From positions 1 through 64,000 of the forward strand of contig QYQM01000039.1 of NCBI GenBank assembly GCA_007280905.1: DNA of 64,000 nt, in the 5' to 3' direction. Under the pieces are notes generated by a model that ran no database searches, had not been told where the DNA came from, and saw nothing but the letters and a program-made list of their open reading frames with translations. The translations under genes and the position numbers were made by a program. The stretch comes from Porphyromonadaceae bacterium (GTDB lineage: Bacteria > Bacteroidota > Bacteroidia > Bacteroidales > UBA12481). Below, in pieces: positions 23,016-32,406 of the stretch. Every line of letters begins with the position of its first letter. The stretch's first letter is position 1.

Positions 23016-25754
23016 ATGATCAGAGCAATAGCAGTTATAATTATTCTAAGTCTTGTCGTATCCTGCAACCGGCCAAAAGATGAAATCTCCCTGTCCGGTA
23101 AATGGACCTTAAGCCTGGATTCCATAAGCGATCCCGATAATACATATCCGCAATTGCTTGATTACAACCTGTCTGTTACTCTTCCTTCAACACTGGACTC
23201 TGCCGGCATCGGAACGTCTATTCATGTTGAACCCAGGCTCAAACGTGAAGTTATGCTTCACCTTCGAAGGAAAGTCTCCTATATCGGGCCGGCTTACTAC
23301 CGGAAAGAGATTGTTATCCCCCTTAGCTGGGAAGGCAGGCATATAAGCTTAAAACTCGATAGGGTGCTTTGGGAGTCGGTTGTCTGGATTGACGGCAGGA
23401 AGGCCGGTAATAATAACAGCCTTTCCACACCGCATTACTATGACCTTTCCGCATACCTTACCCCAGGTAAGCATACCATAACGATCTGCATCGATAATTC
23501 AAGAAAGTTTGTTCTTAATCGCAACGATTTAGCCCATGCGTATACTGAAGAAACACAAATCAAATGGAATGGTATTCTTGGGGAAATCTCGCTGAGAGCC
23601 GGCAATGCCGCTCATATTTCCGGTCTTGCAGTCTATCCTGATTATGCGGGTAAAAGCCTTGCCGGGGAAGTTAAATCAATTCTGACAGGCAAAGATCCAT
23701 ACAACCTGAAAGTCCAGGTAGTGGACGGGAATAATAGTATAATTGGCAATACAATGACCGCAGTAACCGGGGATAATACCCGCTTTCAGCTAAATCTCAG
23801 CTGTGAATTAAAACCATGGGACGAGTTTTCGCCCTGTTTGTACAAAGTTGTTGTATCGCTTCTGGATAAAGAGCAGAACATTAAAGATGTTCGCACTGAC
23901 AGATTTGGTTTTCGTGACCTTGAGGCAAGAGACAGAAAATTCTATCTCAACGGCAAACAAATTTTCCTGCGAGGAACTCTTGAATGCTGTATTTTTCCGC
24001 TAACAGGTCATCCCCCGACAGACCAGGGAAGCTGGGAAAAAGTATTAATAACAGCCAGGGAATACGGGCTGAATCACCTGAGATTCCATTCATGGTGCCC
24101 TCCCGAAGCAGCTTTCGAAGCAGCTGATAAGGTTGGCATGTACCTGCAGGTTGAACTGCCAAACTGGAGCCTGGATTTTGGAACCGATATGGCTTTGGTC
24201 GATTTCATTTATGGTGAAGCAGATAAAATTATCACTGAATATGGTAATCATCCGTCTTTTCTATTGATGTCTATGGGAAATGAACTGGAAGGCAATTTTG
24301 ATTTTCTTACCGGCCTGGTTACAAAACTTAAAAACAGGGACCGGCGTCATCTTTATACGACTACCACCTATTCCTTCCAGAAAGGACATGGATTGTCCCC
24401 TGAACCGGTTGATGATTATTACATAACACAAAATACAGAGAAAGGATGGGTAAGGGGACAGGGAGTTTTTGACCAGTTTATTCCCGATTTCAAAACGGAT
24501 TATACCAAATTTATTGACCATTTGACCATTCCTGTAGTATCCCATGAGATCGGGCAATACACGGTGTTTCCCGACATCAGGGAAATTGAGGAGTACAGGG
24601 GTGTATTGTCTCCTGTTAACTTTATGGCCGTAAAAAACGACCTGGAAAATAAAGGATTAACGGGAATAGCTGAAAAATACACCCAGGCTACTGGAAAATT
24701 TGCCACGCTGTTATATAAGGAAGAAATAGAAAGAGCTCTTAAAACACTGGGGTTGGGTGGTTTTCAGTTACTCGACCTGCATGACTTTCCTGGTCAGGGA
24801 ACTGCGCTGGTAGGCATTCTGAACGCATTCTGGAAACTGAAAGGTTTTGTCAGCAGCAAAGAATGGCGAATGTTCTGTTCCGAGGTGGTTCCTCTCCTAT
24901 GGTATGAAAAGGCTGTCTGCACCACCGATGAAACATTCTCAGCAGAATTCGGATTGGCAAATTATTATAAAGATTTCAATAACGTAAGTTTGCATTGGAA
25001 AATATCAGGGAATAATGGGATTACAATCAGGGCGGATTCAATTCGGATTGTTAAAATTTTAAAAGGGAGCACATCTAAACTGGGGGGGATCAGCCTACCA
25101 CTTGCCGGTTTTTCAACTCCGGCAAAATATACAATCGAAGTATCCCTGGAGGGAAGTATATATAAAAATCAATGGAATATCTGGGTTTACAGCAAAAGTA
25201 TCGAAATGCCGGATTCAGGTATATTGGCAACAAACTCATTTAATGAAGCCATAAATGCTCTAAAGAATGGTCAAAAAGTATTTCTTAATCCTGATATTCA
25301 GGATATCAATGGTATAACAGGAAAGTTTGTGCCTGTATTCTGGAGTCCGGTCCATTTCCCTGACCAACCTGGCACCATGGGAATCCTTGTAGATCCAAAA
25401 CACGCTGCATTCCGGAATTTCCCCACCGATATTCATTCCAACTGGCAATGGTGGGACCTTTGTAAAAATTCAAAAACTTTTTTATTAGATAGTCTTGTAG
25501 TAGATCCCATTGTAACTGTAATAGATAATTTTTTCAAGAACCGGAGACTGGGAAATATTTTTGAAGCAAAAGTGGGTGAGGGTAAACTGATATTCACCTC
25601 GATTGACTTGCACTCCAGCCTTGAATCCAGGCCGGTAGCCAGACAACTGAAATACAGCTTGCTTAAATATATGAACAGTGCTGACTTTAACCCTTCATCC
25701 TCCATTAAAGCAGAGGAGATTTTATCATTGTATTCAAAGCCGAACTATCATTGA
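23016..25754 (+). CDS. Glycoside hydrolase family 2 lipoprotein
   Basis: 912 residues. The signal peptide ends in a lipobox (SLVVSC, Cys17), so it should be a periplasmic or outer-membrane lipoprotein. Domain order is that of GH2: a sugar-binding jelly roll (SLSGKWTLSLD ... YRKEIVIPLSWEGR), an Ig-like domain, then a TIM barrel from about residue 300. The barrel carries LRFHSWCPPEAAFEAADKVG, the acid/base in MGNELEGN (Glu423) and a likely nucleophile in VVSHEIGQY (Glu511). The family includes beta-galactosidases, beta-glucuronidases and related exo-enzymes; the specificity cannot be read here. It ends 41 bases from the convergent hybrid regulator gene and fits with the downstream locus as the exo-acting enzyme. 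Confidence 0.88.
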   Translation: MIRAIAVIIILSLVVSCNRPKDEISLSGKWTLSLDSISDPDNTYPQLLDYNLSVTLPSTLDSAGIGTSIHVEPRLKREVMLHLRRKVSYIGPAYYRKEIVIPLSWEGRHISLKLDRVLWESVVWIDGRKAGNNNSLSTPHYYDLSAYLTPGKHTITICIDNSRKFVLNRNDLAHAYTEETQIKWNGILGEISLRAGNAAHISGLAVYPDYAGKSLAGEVKSILTGKDPYNLKVQVVDGNNSIIGNTMTAVTGDNTRFQLNLSCELKPWDEFSPCLYKVVVSLLDKEQNIKDVRTDRFGFRDLEARDRKFYLNGKQIFLRGTLECCIFPLTGHPPTDQGSWEKVLITAREYGLNHLRFHSWCPPEAAFEAADKVGMYLQVELPNWSLDFGTDMALVDFIYGEADKIITEYGNHPSFLLMSMGNELEGNFDFLTGLVTKLKNRDRRHLYTTTTYSFQKGHGLSPEPVDDYYITQNTEKGWVRGQGVFDQFIPDFKTDYTKFIDHLTIPVVSHEIGQYTVFPDIREIEEYRGVLSPVNFMAVKNDLENKGLTGIAEKYTQATGKFATLLYKEEIERALKTLGLGGFQLLDLHDFPGQGTALVGILNAFWKLKGFVSSKEWRMFCSEVVPLLWYEKAVCTTDETFSAEFGLANYYKDFNNVSLHWKISGNNGITIRADSIRIVKILKGSTSKLGGISLPLAGFSTPAKYTIEVSLEGSIYKNQWNIWVYSKSIEMPDSGILATNSFNEAINALKNGQKVFLNPDIQDINGITGKFVPVFWSPVHFPDQPGTMGILVDPKHAAFRNFPTDIHSNWQWWDLCKNSKTFLLDSLVVDPIVTVIDNFFKNRRLGNIFEAKVGEGKLIFTSIDLHSSLESRPVARQLKYSLLKYMNSADFNPSSSIKAEEILSLYSKPNYH

Positions 25755-25795
25755 ATTTGACTCCAATGATATTCCTTTTTTTTAAAATCTTGAAA

Positions 25796-28700
25796 TTAAT
25801 CCGTAAAAGGATCGATGCTTACTTTTTTGTTTCTCAGGTAAAATGCCGGGTTAAGTCTGGCTTTTGTCCTGTATTTTTTTGGGCTCATTCCAAACTGCTT
25901 TTTAAATGACTTACAAAAATAACTCAAATCATTGAAACCAGAGGCGTACGCAGCTTCCGACACATTTGCTCCTTCTTTGACCATCATGATTTCAGCCGAT
26001 TGCAGACGGATGTACCGAATAAATTCAACAGGAGACATACCGGTAAGGCTGGTAATTTTACGGTAAAGATTTGAAGTACTCATTCCGATTTCTTTACTAA
26101 GGGCCAGAACATTTATTTCTGTATTCATAATCTTCGACTCGATGATCGATTTGATATTATGAAGAAATTTTTCATCCAGAGCAGAAATCTCATTTGCTTC
26201 GGAAGCTGGCATACTTCCATGTGAATACCTCTTAATTAGTTTTTCCCTTTGTTCCAGAAGTGATTCTACTCTGGTATAAAGGGTTCTCACATCTACAGGT
26301 TTGGATATATAGGAGTCCGCATTTGCGAGGTAACTTTCATACCGGGTTTCCTCATCAATTTTGGCCGTGAGCAGGATTACAATAATATGGCTGGTTTCGA
26401 TGTTATTTTTGATCTTTTTACACATTTCGATACCATTTAAAACAGGCATCATCATATCAGTAATCACCAGGTCGGGCTGTTTATTCAGGCAAATATCATA
26501 ACCCATTTCACCATTGTCTGCTTCAAGGGTGTTGTAATAATTTGAAAGATGTTTTTTCAAAAGTTTGCGAAAATCGGAATTATCCTCCACAATAAGGATA
26601 GTTTTCTTCCCGTCTGATTCTATCTCGCCGGTATATTCTTCCTCAACAGGCATGAGTGAATCATCATGGTCAATTATAAAATTCCTCGACTGGTAATTAA
26701 TCTCCTCATATCTGATTTCATCCTTACTGTAAGCTTCAGCAGATACCGGGATGTTAACGGAAAATTTAGCTCCGAGGTTTTCTTCATTCTGAACCGTAAT
26801 AAATCCTTTATGGTTTTCTACAAGGTTTTTAGCCAGAGCAAGCCCGATACCCGCTCCAAAAGTTTTTCCTGTAACAGATTTAACCTGGTAAAATCTTTCA
26901 AATACCTGATCCAACTTTTCGGGTTCGATACCTTTACCGGAATCAATAACATCCAGCTTTAGCCAGCTAATATTTTCCTTATCAAACAACTGGTAGTTAA
27001 TGACGATTTTCCCATTCTCGGGTGTATACCGTAAGGCATTCGATAACAGGTTACAAACGATCTTATCCATTTTATCCGGATCAAAATAGATGGTCTGATC
27101 TCCATTCCCATTGACAATTACAGAAATATTCTTTTTTTCAGCCAGTGGTTTCAGGTTAATACAGATCTGTTCGATGAAAATATCTATTCTTCCAGACGAC
27201 ACCACGGGCATCATACTTCCACTCTCAACTTTTCTAAAGTCCAGGAGCTGGGAAATGAGATGCATAATACGGTTTACATTCCGCTCCATTATCTGCAGGC
27301 GCGGTTTATCCAGTACCATTTTGGAAATGAGGTCTTCAACAGCAAAGGAAAGAACAGACAATGGCGTCAGCAGCTCGTGTGAAATATTAGTGAAAAACCT
27401 GAATTTGAACTGATTTATGTTCTCTTCCTTTTTCCTTTCAATTTTTTCAATTTCATAAGCCTGCTTAATCTTAATATCATTGATAAGAAATAAATAAATC
27501 GTAATAAGAATCGCGATAAAGACTATGGAATAAATCACAATTGCCCACCATGACATCGCCGGATGCGGTTTTACCCGGATGGATATAGCCACAGGAGCCT
27601 CATTCCATAAATCACTACTGTTGGACGCTTTTAACCTGAGTGTATAATATCCCGGGGGAATATGAGAGTAACTCACCGCCCTTCCTTCAAAATTTGTCAT
27701 GTTCCATCCCGCATCCAGCCCATCCATCATATATGCATATTTATTCTTGCCGGGCTGGGAAAATGAAAGTGCTGAAAACTCTACAATAATGCTATTCTGA
27801 TTATTTTTCAGGTTAAGTCCGTTTTCCAGGGCTTCATATACATTGATCTGTTCGTTTGAAACCCAAATACCGGTAACCACAACCGGAGGAATGTATGTGT
27901 TGCTCAATAAGTTGTAGGTTTCGAATACGTTAAAACCATAGTATCCTCCCACGAAAATCCTGCCATCCTTTGATTTAAAGGATGCCCCGTCGATGAAGAC
28001 ATTACTGAGAAGACCATCCTCAGTTGTGAAAATCTCCACCTGTTGCTCCTCTGGTGTCCTTTGCCTGAACCTGACCAGCCCGTTGTTGGTTGTAAGCCAT
28101 AAGTTATCCCCTTCCTCAATGATATCAAAAACCGCATCCCCTCTCAGTCCGGCTTCCCTTGTAAAATGAGTGAATGTTTCATTGTCCGGGTTATACAATG
28201 CAATTCCTGCGGTCCCTGTGCCAATCCATATCTGCTGATGCCTATCTTCCAGGATGGCATAGACAATATTGCTCCTGATGGATCCGGGATTGCCTCTGTC
28301 GGTGAAATAATGCTTAAAACTCAAGGGATAATGGTGCCCGTCAATATTCTTCACTTTATTAAGGGCGCCACCGACTGTGCCAATCCAGATGTTTGAATCT
28401 GAATCTTCGAAAATAGCGCTTACATATTCACCTGCAATAGAATTCGGATTACCGTTCTCAGGCAAATAACGGTAAATCCGGTATGTAAATTCTTTATCAT
28501 CCCCAACAAATTTAAAAAGCCCGTTGTTTGTCCCAACCCAAATATTTCTGAACTGGTCCTCATAAATTGCATTGATCATTCTGCTTCGGTCACCGGTAAC
28601 AGAATCATATTGCAAAAAATGATCTGTCTTACCGGTAATTGCAGATATTATGAATAATCCGTTATACCTGGTACCAATCCAGAGGCCTCCGAACTTATCC

Positions 28701-30028
28701 AAATAAAAACAGGTTGCAGCATTAAGCTCTTTGGGAATATCCTTAAACCTCGGAAGATCCGTGAAGGGAATAAACCTCTTTTCTGACATAATATATTTCC
28801 CAAAACCTAAACCATTAACACCAACAAGTAATGATGAATCAATATCAACAATGAATGACCTGATGGACTGTGTCTCACGGAATTCAATTATTTTCGGAAT
28901 AGTAAAGGCATCTATCTTTCGCAAACCCGGGTCAATTTTATCCAGTCCTCCTCCCCCGGTTGCTATCCAAATGATCCCGGAGCGGTCCTCAAGGATCGAG
29001 AAAAGATCGTTGTTAGAAATGCTGCCGGAGCTGTCACCGCTCTGAATTAAGTGAACCTCCGGTTTATTTGTTTCATGATTCTGAATTATGTTTAATCCAT
29101 ACGGAGTACCTGCCCAGATTGAACCTTCATTATCTTCATACAGGCAATAAATAATATTGCTTGAGAGCGAAAAACCCCCTCCGTCATTCTGCGAGTAATG
29201 CTGCAAAATCTCAAGCGATTTATAATCATGAATACGTACCTTGAAAAGACCTCCCTCCCACGTTCCAAGCCAATAATTTCCCAAGCGGTCTTCCAGAATT
29301 CTCACCACCCGGTTGGTGGAATCGTTCAATCTTGATTCCTCACCCATGAGAAGGTGTTGAAAATCATCCTTTTCTTCATCATAGATAAAAAGACCATTAC
29401 CCCACGTTCCGATAAGGACCCTTCCATTCCTGTCTTCATATGTGTATGAAATGGTACCGAAAGGATTATTTTTACCCGGACGTTCAGTGTCTGAGAATGA
29501 AACCATCTTACCTCGTTCAGGATAATAAAGATTCAACCCTCCAAATGAAGAAATCCAGATCCTTCCCCTGGAATCACAGAAGATATGGTTAATATTATTG
29601 TCCATGATTGCGAGACCGGATGGGTCATTACGGTCGATAATAGTAACAGCTTGCGTCTGCTTGTTAAGGACATTGATGCCGGAATGATCTGTCCCAAACC
29701 ATAAATTGCCCGCCTTATCCTCAGCAATGCAATTGAAATCTACCGAGTTAAAGCTTTTCTCTTTATCATATTCGGGTTTATAAATGGTTGTCTTGTAACC
29801 GTCAAACCGGTTTATCCCGTTATCGGAGGCGATCCACAGGTAACCCTCCCCATCCTGCCACAGAGCTTTCAGATTATCAGAAGAGAGTCCGGAGTTAATA
29901 TTGAACCGCTGAATAATATACCTATTCCCGTCAAAAGGACCTGCAAGAAGACTCCCTGCAGCTATGAGCAAGCAGACAATTGAAGCCCTCAAGTTTCTGT
30001 CAGTCAATATGCGGAACAATTCTTTCAT
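25796..30028 (-). CDS. Hybrid two-component system regulator (HTCS) of the polysaccharide locus
   Basis: 1410 residues from Met at 30028; a start at 30049 adds seven residues but leaves almost no leader after the -7 box at 30065-30072. Numbering here is from 30049. After a signal anchor come many propeller repeats (LWIASDNGINRFDG-type, to ~760), a Y_Y_Y domain (YAYMMDGLDAGW), a membrane helix near 840, a histidine kinase domain (NISHELLTPLS, His891) with its ATPase part, a receiver domain (LVITDMMMPVLNG, Asp1198), and an AraC DNA-binding domain to the end (YASGFNDLSYFCKSFKKQFG). These proteins bind an oligosaccharide in the periplasm and switch on their polysaccharide locus. It is divergent from the GH30 gene, consistent with control of 30183-45348. 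Confidence 0.95.
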   Translation of the reverse strand: MKELFRILTDRNLRASIVCLLIAAGSLLAGPFDGNRYIIQRFNINSGLSSDNLKALWQDGEGYLWIASDNGINRFDGYKTTIYKPEYDKEKSFNSVDFNCIAEDKAGNLWFGTDHSGINVLNKQTQAVTIIDRNDPSGLAIMDNNINHIFCDSRGRIWISSFGGLNLYYPERGKMVSFSDTERPGKNNPFGTISYTYEDRNGRVLIGTWGNGLFIYDEEKDDFQHLLMGEESRLNDSTNRVVRILEDRLGNYWLGTWEGGLFKVRIHDYKSLEILQHYSQNDGGGFSLSSNIIYCLYEDNEGSIWAGTPYGLNIIQNHETNKPEVHLIQSGDSSGSISNNDLFSILEDRSGIIWIATGGGGLDKIDPGLRKIDAFTIPKIIEFRETQSIRSFIVDIDSSLLVGVNGLGFGKYIMSEKRFIPFTDLPRFKDIPKELNAATCFYLDKFGGLWIGTRYNGLFIISAITGKTDHFLQYDSVTGDRSRMINAIYEDQFRNIWVGTNNGLFKFVGDDKEFTYRIYRYLPENGNPNSIAGEYVSAIFEDSDSNIWIGTVGGALNKVKNIDGHHYPLSFKHYFTDRGNPGSIRSNIVYAILEDRHQQIWIGTGTAGIALYNPDNETFTHFTREAGLRGDAVFDIIEEGDNLWLTTNNGLVRFRQRTPEEQQVEIFTTEDGLLSNVFIDGASFKSKDGRIFVGGYYGFNVFETYNLLSNTYIPPVVVTGIWVSNEQINVYEALENGLNLKNNQNSIIVEFSALSFSQPGKNKYAYMMDGLDAGWNMTNFEGRAVSYSHIPPGYYTLRLKASNSSDLWNEAPVAISIRVKPHPAMSWWAIVIYSIVFIAILITIYLFLINDIKIKQAYEIEKIERKKEENINQFKFRFFTNISHELLTPLSVLSFAVEDLISKMVLDKPRLQIMERNVNRIMHLISQLLDFRKVESGSMMPVVSSGRIDIFIEQICINLKPLAEKKNISVIVNGNGDQTIYFDPDKMDKIVCNLLSNALRYTPENGKIVINYQLFDKENISWLKLDVIDSGKGIEPEKLDQVFERFYQVKSVTGKTFGAGIGLALAKNLVENHKGFITVQNEENLGAKFSVNIPVSAEAYSKDEIRYEEINYQSRNFIIDHDDSLMPVEEEYTGEIESDGKKTILIVEDNSDFRKLLKKHLSNYYNTLEADNGEMGYDICLNKQPDLVITDMMMPVLNGIEMCKKIKNNIETSHIIVILLTAKIDEETRYESYLANADSYISKPVDVRTLYTRVESLLEQREKLIKRYSHGSMPASEANEISALDEKFLHNIKSIIESKIMNTEINVLALSKEIGMSTSNLYRKITSLTGMSPVEFIRYIRLQSAEIMMVKEGANVSEAAYASGFNDLSYFCKSFKKQFGMSPKKYRTKARLNPAFYLRNKKVSIDPFTD

Positions 30029-30064
30029 CCTGATAACCTTTGTTGGCAAAGTTTAACATTTCAG

Positions 30065-30072
30065 CAAAGATA
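30065..30072 (-). promoter_or_regulatory. -7 box for the hybrid regulator gene
   Basis: On the minus strand this reads TATCTTTG, an exact match to TAnnTTTG; TTTT lies 19 bases further upstream in place of the -33 TTTG. It sits 36 bases before the start at 30028. Confidence 0.55.
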
Positions 30073-30124
30073 GGAATCCATAGGTTTGAAAAAACATGCA
30101 TGATTTAACCCAAAAATTGAACTA

Positions 30125-30154
30125 TTTGTTACACTCACTCTACAAGTATATTTC
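30125..30154 (+). promoter_or_regulatory. Promoter of the GH30/SusCD operon
   Basis: TTTG (30125-30128), an 18-base spacer, then TATATTTC (30147-30154), one base off the TAnnTTTG consensus. A start of transcription near 30161 favours translation from 30183 over 30168. The regulator's binding site is expected just upstream, in 30075-30125. Confidence 0.5.
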
Positions 30155-30182
30155 ATAATTTGGAACGATGCAGCAATACAAA

Positions 30183-32342
30183 ATGAAAAGAATCAGGAGC
30201 ATATTTTTAATCGTTCTCACAGCAGGCATGCTTCACCCTGTTTTTGCACAATCTGTATTGATTGATCCTGCAGTACGGTACCAGGTTGTCGATGGCTGGG
30301 GAGGATCTTTGTGCTGGTGGGCTAATATTATGGGCGGATATAGTGATATTGATGTTTTGAAAATAGGTGATTGGGTTACAGATCCCCAGGGCCTCAATAT
30401 GAATATCTTCAGGTTCAACATTGGCGGAGGCGATGCCCTTGACCATACTCATATGCGTGGTGACGGTGGCAATATGCCCGGTTACAAAATATCGGCATCA
30501 AGCCCTTACGACTGGTCCCGGGATGTCAATCAGCGAAGGATACTGCAGCAGCTTATTCAATCCCGAATCAGTCAGACCGGTGTAAACGATATCATTGTGG
30601 AGGCATTTTCCAATTCACCACCCTGGTGGATGACCCGCAGCGGTTGCTCTTCAGGTAGTGTTGAAGGGAATGTCACAAATCTGAAGTCAGATATGTTCGA
30701 TGATTTTGCCGTTTATCTTACCGATATCGTAGAATATTATCATGACAGTTTAGGAATTACCTTCCAGACCATTGAACCTTTTAACGAACCATTTTCCAAC
30801 TGGTGGAAAGCTTACGGAGGACAGGAAGGATGTTATTTCGGACAGGCCAACCAGGAAAAGATGATCCGGGAACTATACACTCAGTTGCAAACAAAAGATA
30901 TGCTGGGATATTGCGGTATTACTGCGATGGATTCCAATACCCTGGATGAATGTTTTAACGGCATCACCGCTTATAAATCAGCAGGAGATGTTCTGCCGAA
31001 AATCATAAAAATCAATACGCACAGCTATTTCGGAAGTGTAAATTCAAGGATCAACCTCGCCACTTTTAGCCATACGAATACTATCAGGCTTTGGCAGTCC
31101 GAGTCAGGACCATTGAATATGTCAGGTACCGCAGAGGAATTGATCCTCTCAATGGCAGCAAGGATCATTAAAGACATAAAAGAAATGAAATGTGAAGCAT
31201 GGATTGACTGGCAGATTGCTGCTGACCAGAGTCCTGTATGGGGATTGATCGTTGGTAAATATTCAGATATAATGCACCCGGTTTCGAAGGATGATGGCTA
31301 CTATATACGCTCACAGTTCTCCCGTTTTATTAAACCCGGCTATTCTATCATTGACTGCAAAGATCCGAATACTCTTACAGCTATCAGTGTTGATGAATCC
31401 GAGCTTGTAATTGTTATTTGTAACGAATCAGCTGTTGAAACCGGCCATAGTTATGACCTGGGAGCTTTTAAATCGGTCGGGCCGAATGTTCAGAGGTTCA
31501 GGTCAGGGAAGGTGAATGATTCCTATACTGAAAAACTGGTAAAAAGTAATATCTCCCTGACATCTGATATACTGGATTATACTGCACCCAAATATTCAGT
31601 CACCACTTTCGTTATCCCGGTTGAGATTTCGGCTTCTTCAATTTCCGAAGGAAGGTATTACATCAAAAATAAAGCCGGCGGTAAGTATGTTGGGATTCAG
31701 GGAGCATCCACCAACCTGGGAGGATTACTGGTGGTTACCGGAGATTCGCCCCAGAGCAATTCCTCATTTGACATAAGCATGGATGTGATCAACGGTGGTT
31801 ATATGATTAAACCCGCACACAATGCACCTGCACAAAATTATGTGCTCGATGTGGAAGGCGTCTCCAACCTCGACAGGGCGAATATCATGCAATACTCAGA
31901 TTGGGGAGGTGAAAACCAGCGGTTTCATTTCGTTCACCTCGAAAAAGATTATTATAAAATCATTATCCATAAAAGCATGAAATGCTGGAGCATCCCTGGT
32001 AATATGTATGATCCTGGAACGCCGGTATTGCAGATGACCTGGGATTACGGAGATAATTCAATCTGGGAGATTCTCCAATTCCCCACATCAATCATGGGTA
32101 ACGAAATTAAAACCGGGTTAAAAGTTTTCTATAACGCAGGTATACTGAATATCCGGTCAATCGACGGCATGATGCTTGCAGATCTGTTTGTCTTTAATGT
32201 TTTGGGGGAAATTATCAGGTATGCACAAAACATCGGGAACTCCGATTATTCTTTCCCAATAGATATTGATCCGGGGATTTACTTTGTAAAGGCCACAATG
32301 GCTGACGGAGTAACTGCCAATAACAAATTTGTCAGATTATAA
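30183..32342 (+). CDS. GH30 glycosidase with ricin-like module and T9SS tail (beta-1,6-galactanase-like)
   Basis: 719 residues from 30183 (an ATG at 30168 adds five; numbering below is from 30168). Signal peptide to PVFAQ. The catalytic region starts VVDGWGGSLCWWANIMGG, as in GH30 subfamily 5 endo-beta-1,6-galactanases. SNSPPWWM, the acid/base in IEPFNEP (Glu207) and the nucleophile in WQSESG (Glu312) are intact. Residues ~490-640 form a ricin-type beta-trefoil (GRYYIKNKAGGKYVGI, YVLDVEGVSN, NQRFHFV). The last ~75 residues are a T9SS sorting domain (DLFVFNVLGEIIR, DIDPGIYFVKATM). It should act at the cell surface, cutting galactan side chains of arabinogalactan for import by the SusCD systems. 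Other GH30 specificities are possible. Confidence 0.85.
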   Translation: MKRIRSIFLIVLTAGMLHPVFAQSVLIDPAVRYQVVDGWGGSLCWWANIMGGYSDIDVLKIGDWVTDPQGLNMNIFRFNIGGGDALDHTHMRGDGGNMPGYKISASSPYDWSRDVNQRRILQQLIQSRISQTGVNDIIVEAFSNSPPWWMTRSGCSSGSVEGNVTNLKSDMFDDFAVYLTDIVEYYHDSLGITFQTIEPFNEPFSNWWKAYGGQEGCYFGQANQEKMIRELYTQLQTKDMLGYCGITAMDSNTLDECFNGITAYKSAGDVLPKIIKINTHSYFGSVNSRINLATFSHTNTIRLWQSESGPLNMSGTAEELILSMAARIIKDIKEMKCEAWIDWQIAADQSPVWGLIVGKYSDIMHPVSKDDGYYIRSQFSRFIKPGYSIIDCKDPNTLTAISVDESELVIVICNESAVETGHSYDLGAFKSVGPNVQRFRSGKVNDSYTEKLVKSNISLTSDILDYTAPKYSVTTFVIPVEISASSISEGRYYIKNKAGGKYVGIQGASTNLGGLLVVTGDSPQSNSSFDISMDVINGGYMIKPAHNAPAQNYVLDVEGVSNLDRANIMQYSDWGGENQRFHFVHLEKDYYKIIIHKSMKCWSIPGNMYDPGTPVLQMTWDYGDNSIWEILQFPTSIMGNEIKTGLKVFYNAGILNIRSIDGMMLADLFVFNVLGEIIRYAQNIGNSDYSFPIDIDPGIYFVKATMADGVTANNKFVRL

Positions 32343-32406
32343 ACAATTTAAATAGGTTGATATTGACTGCCATTAAAATTCATTTTACTAATTAAAACAA
32401 TTCATT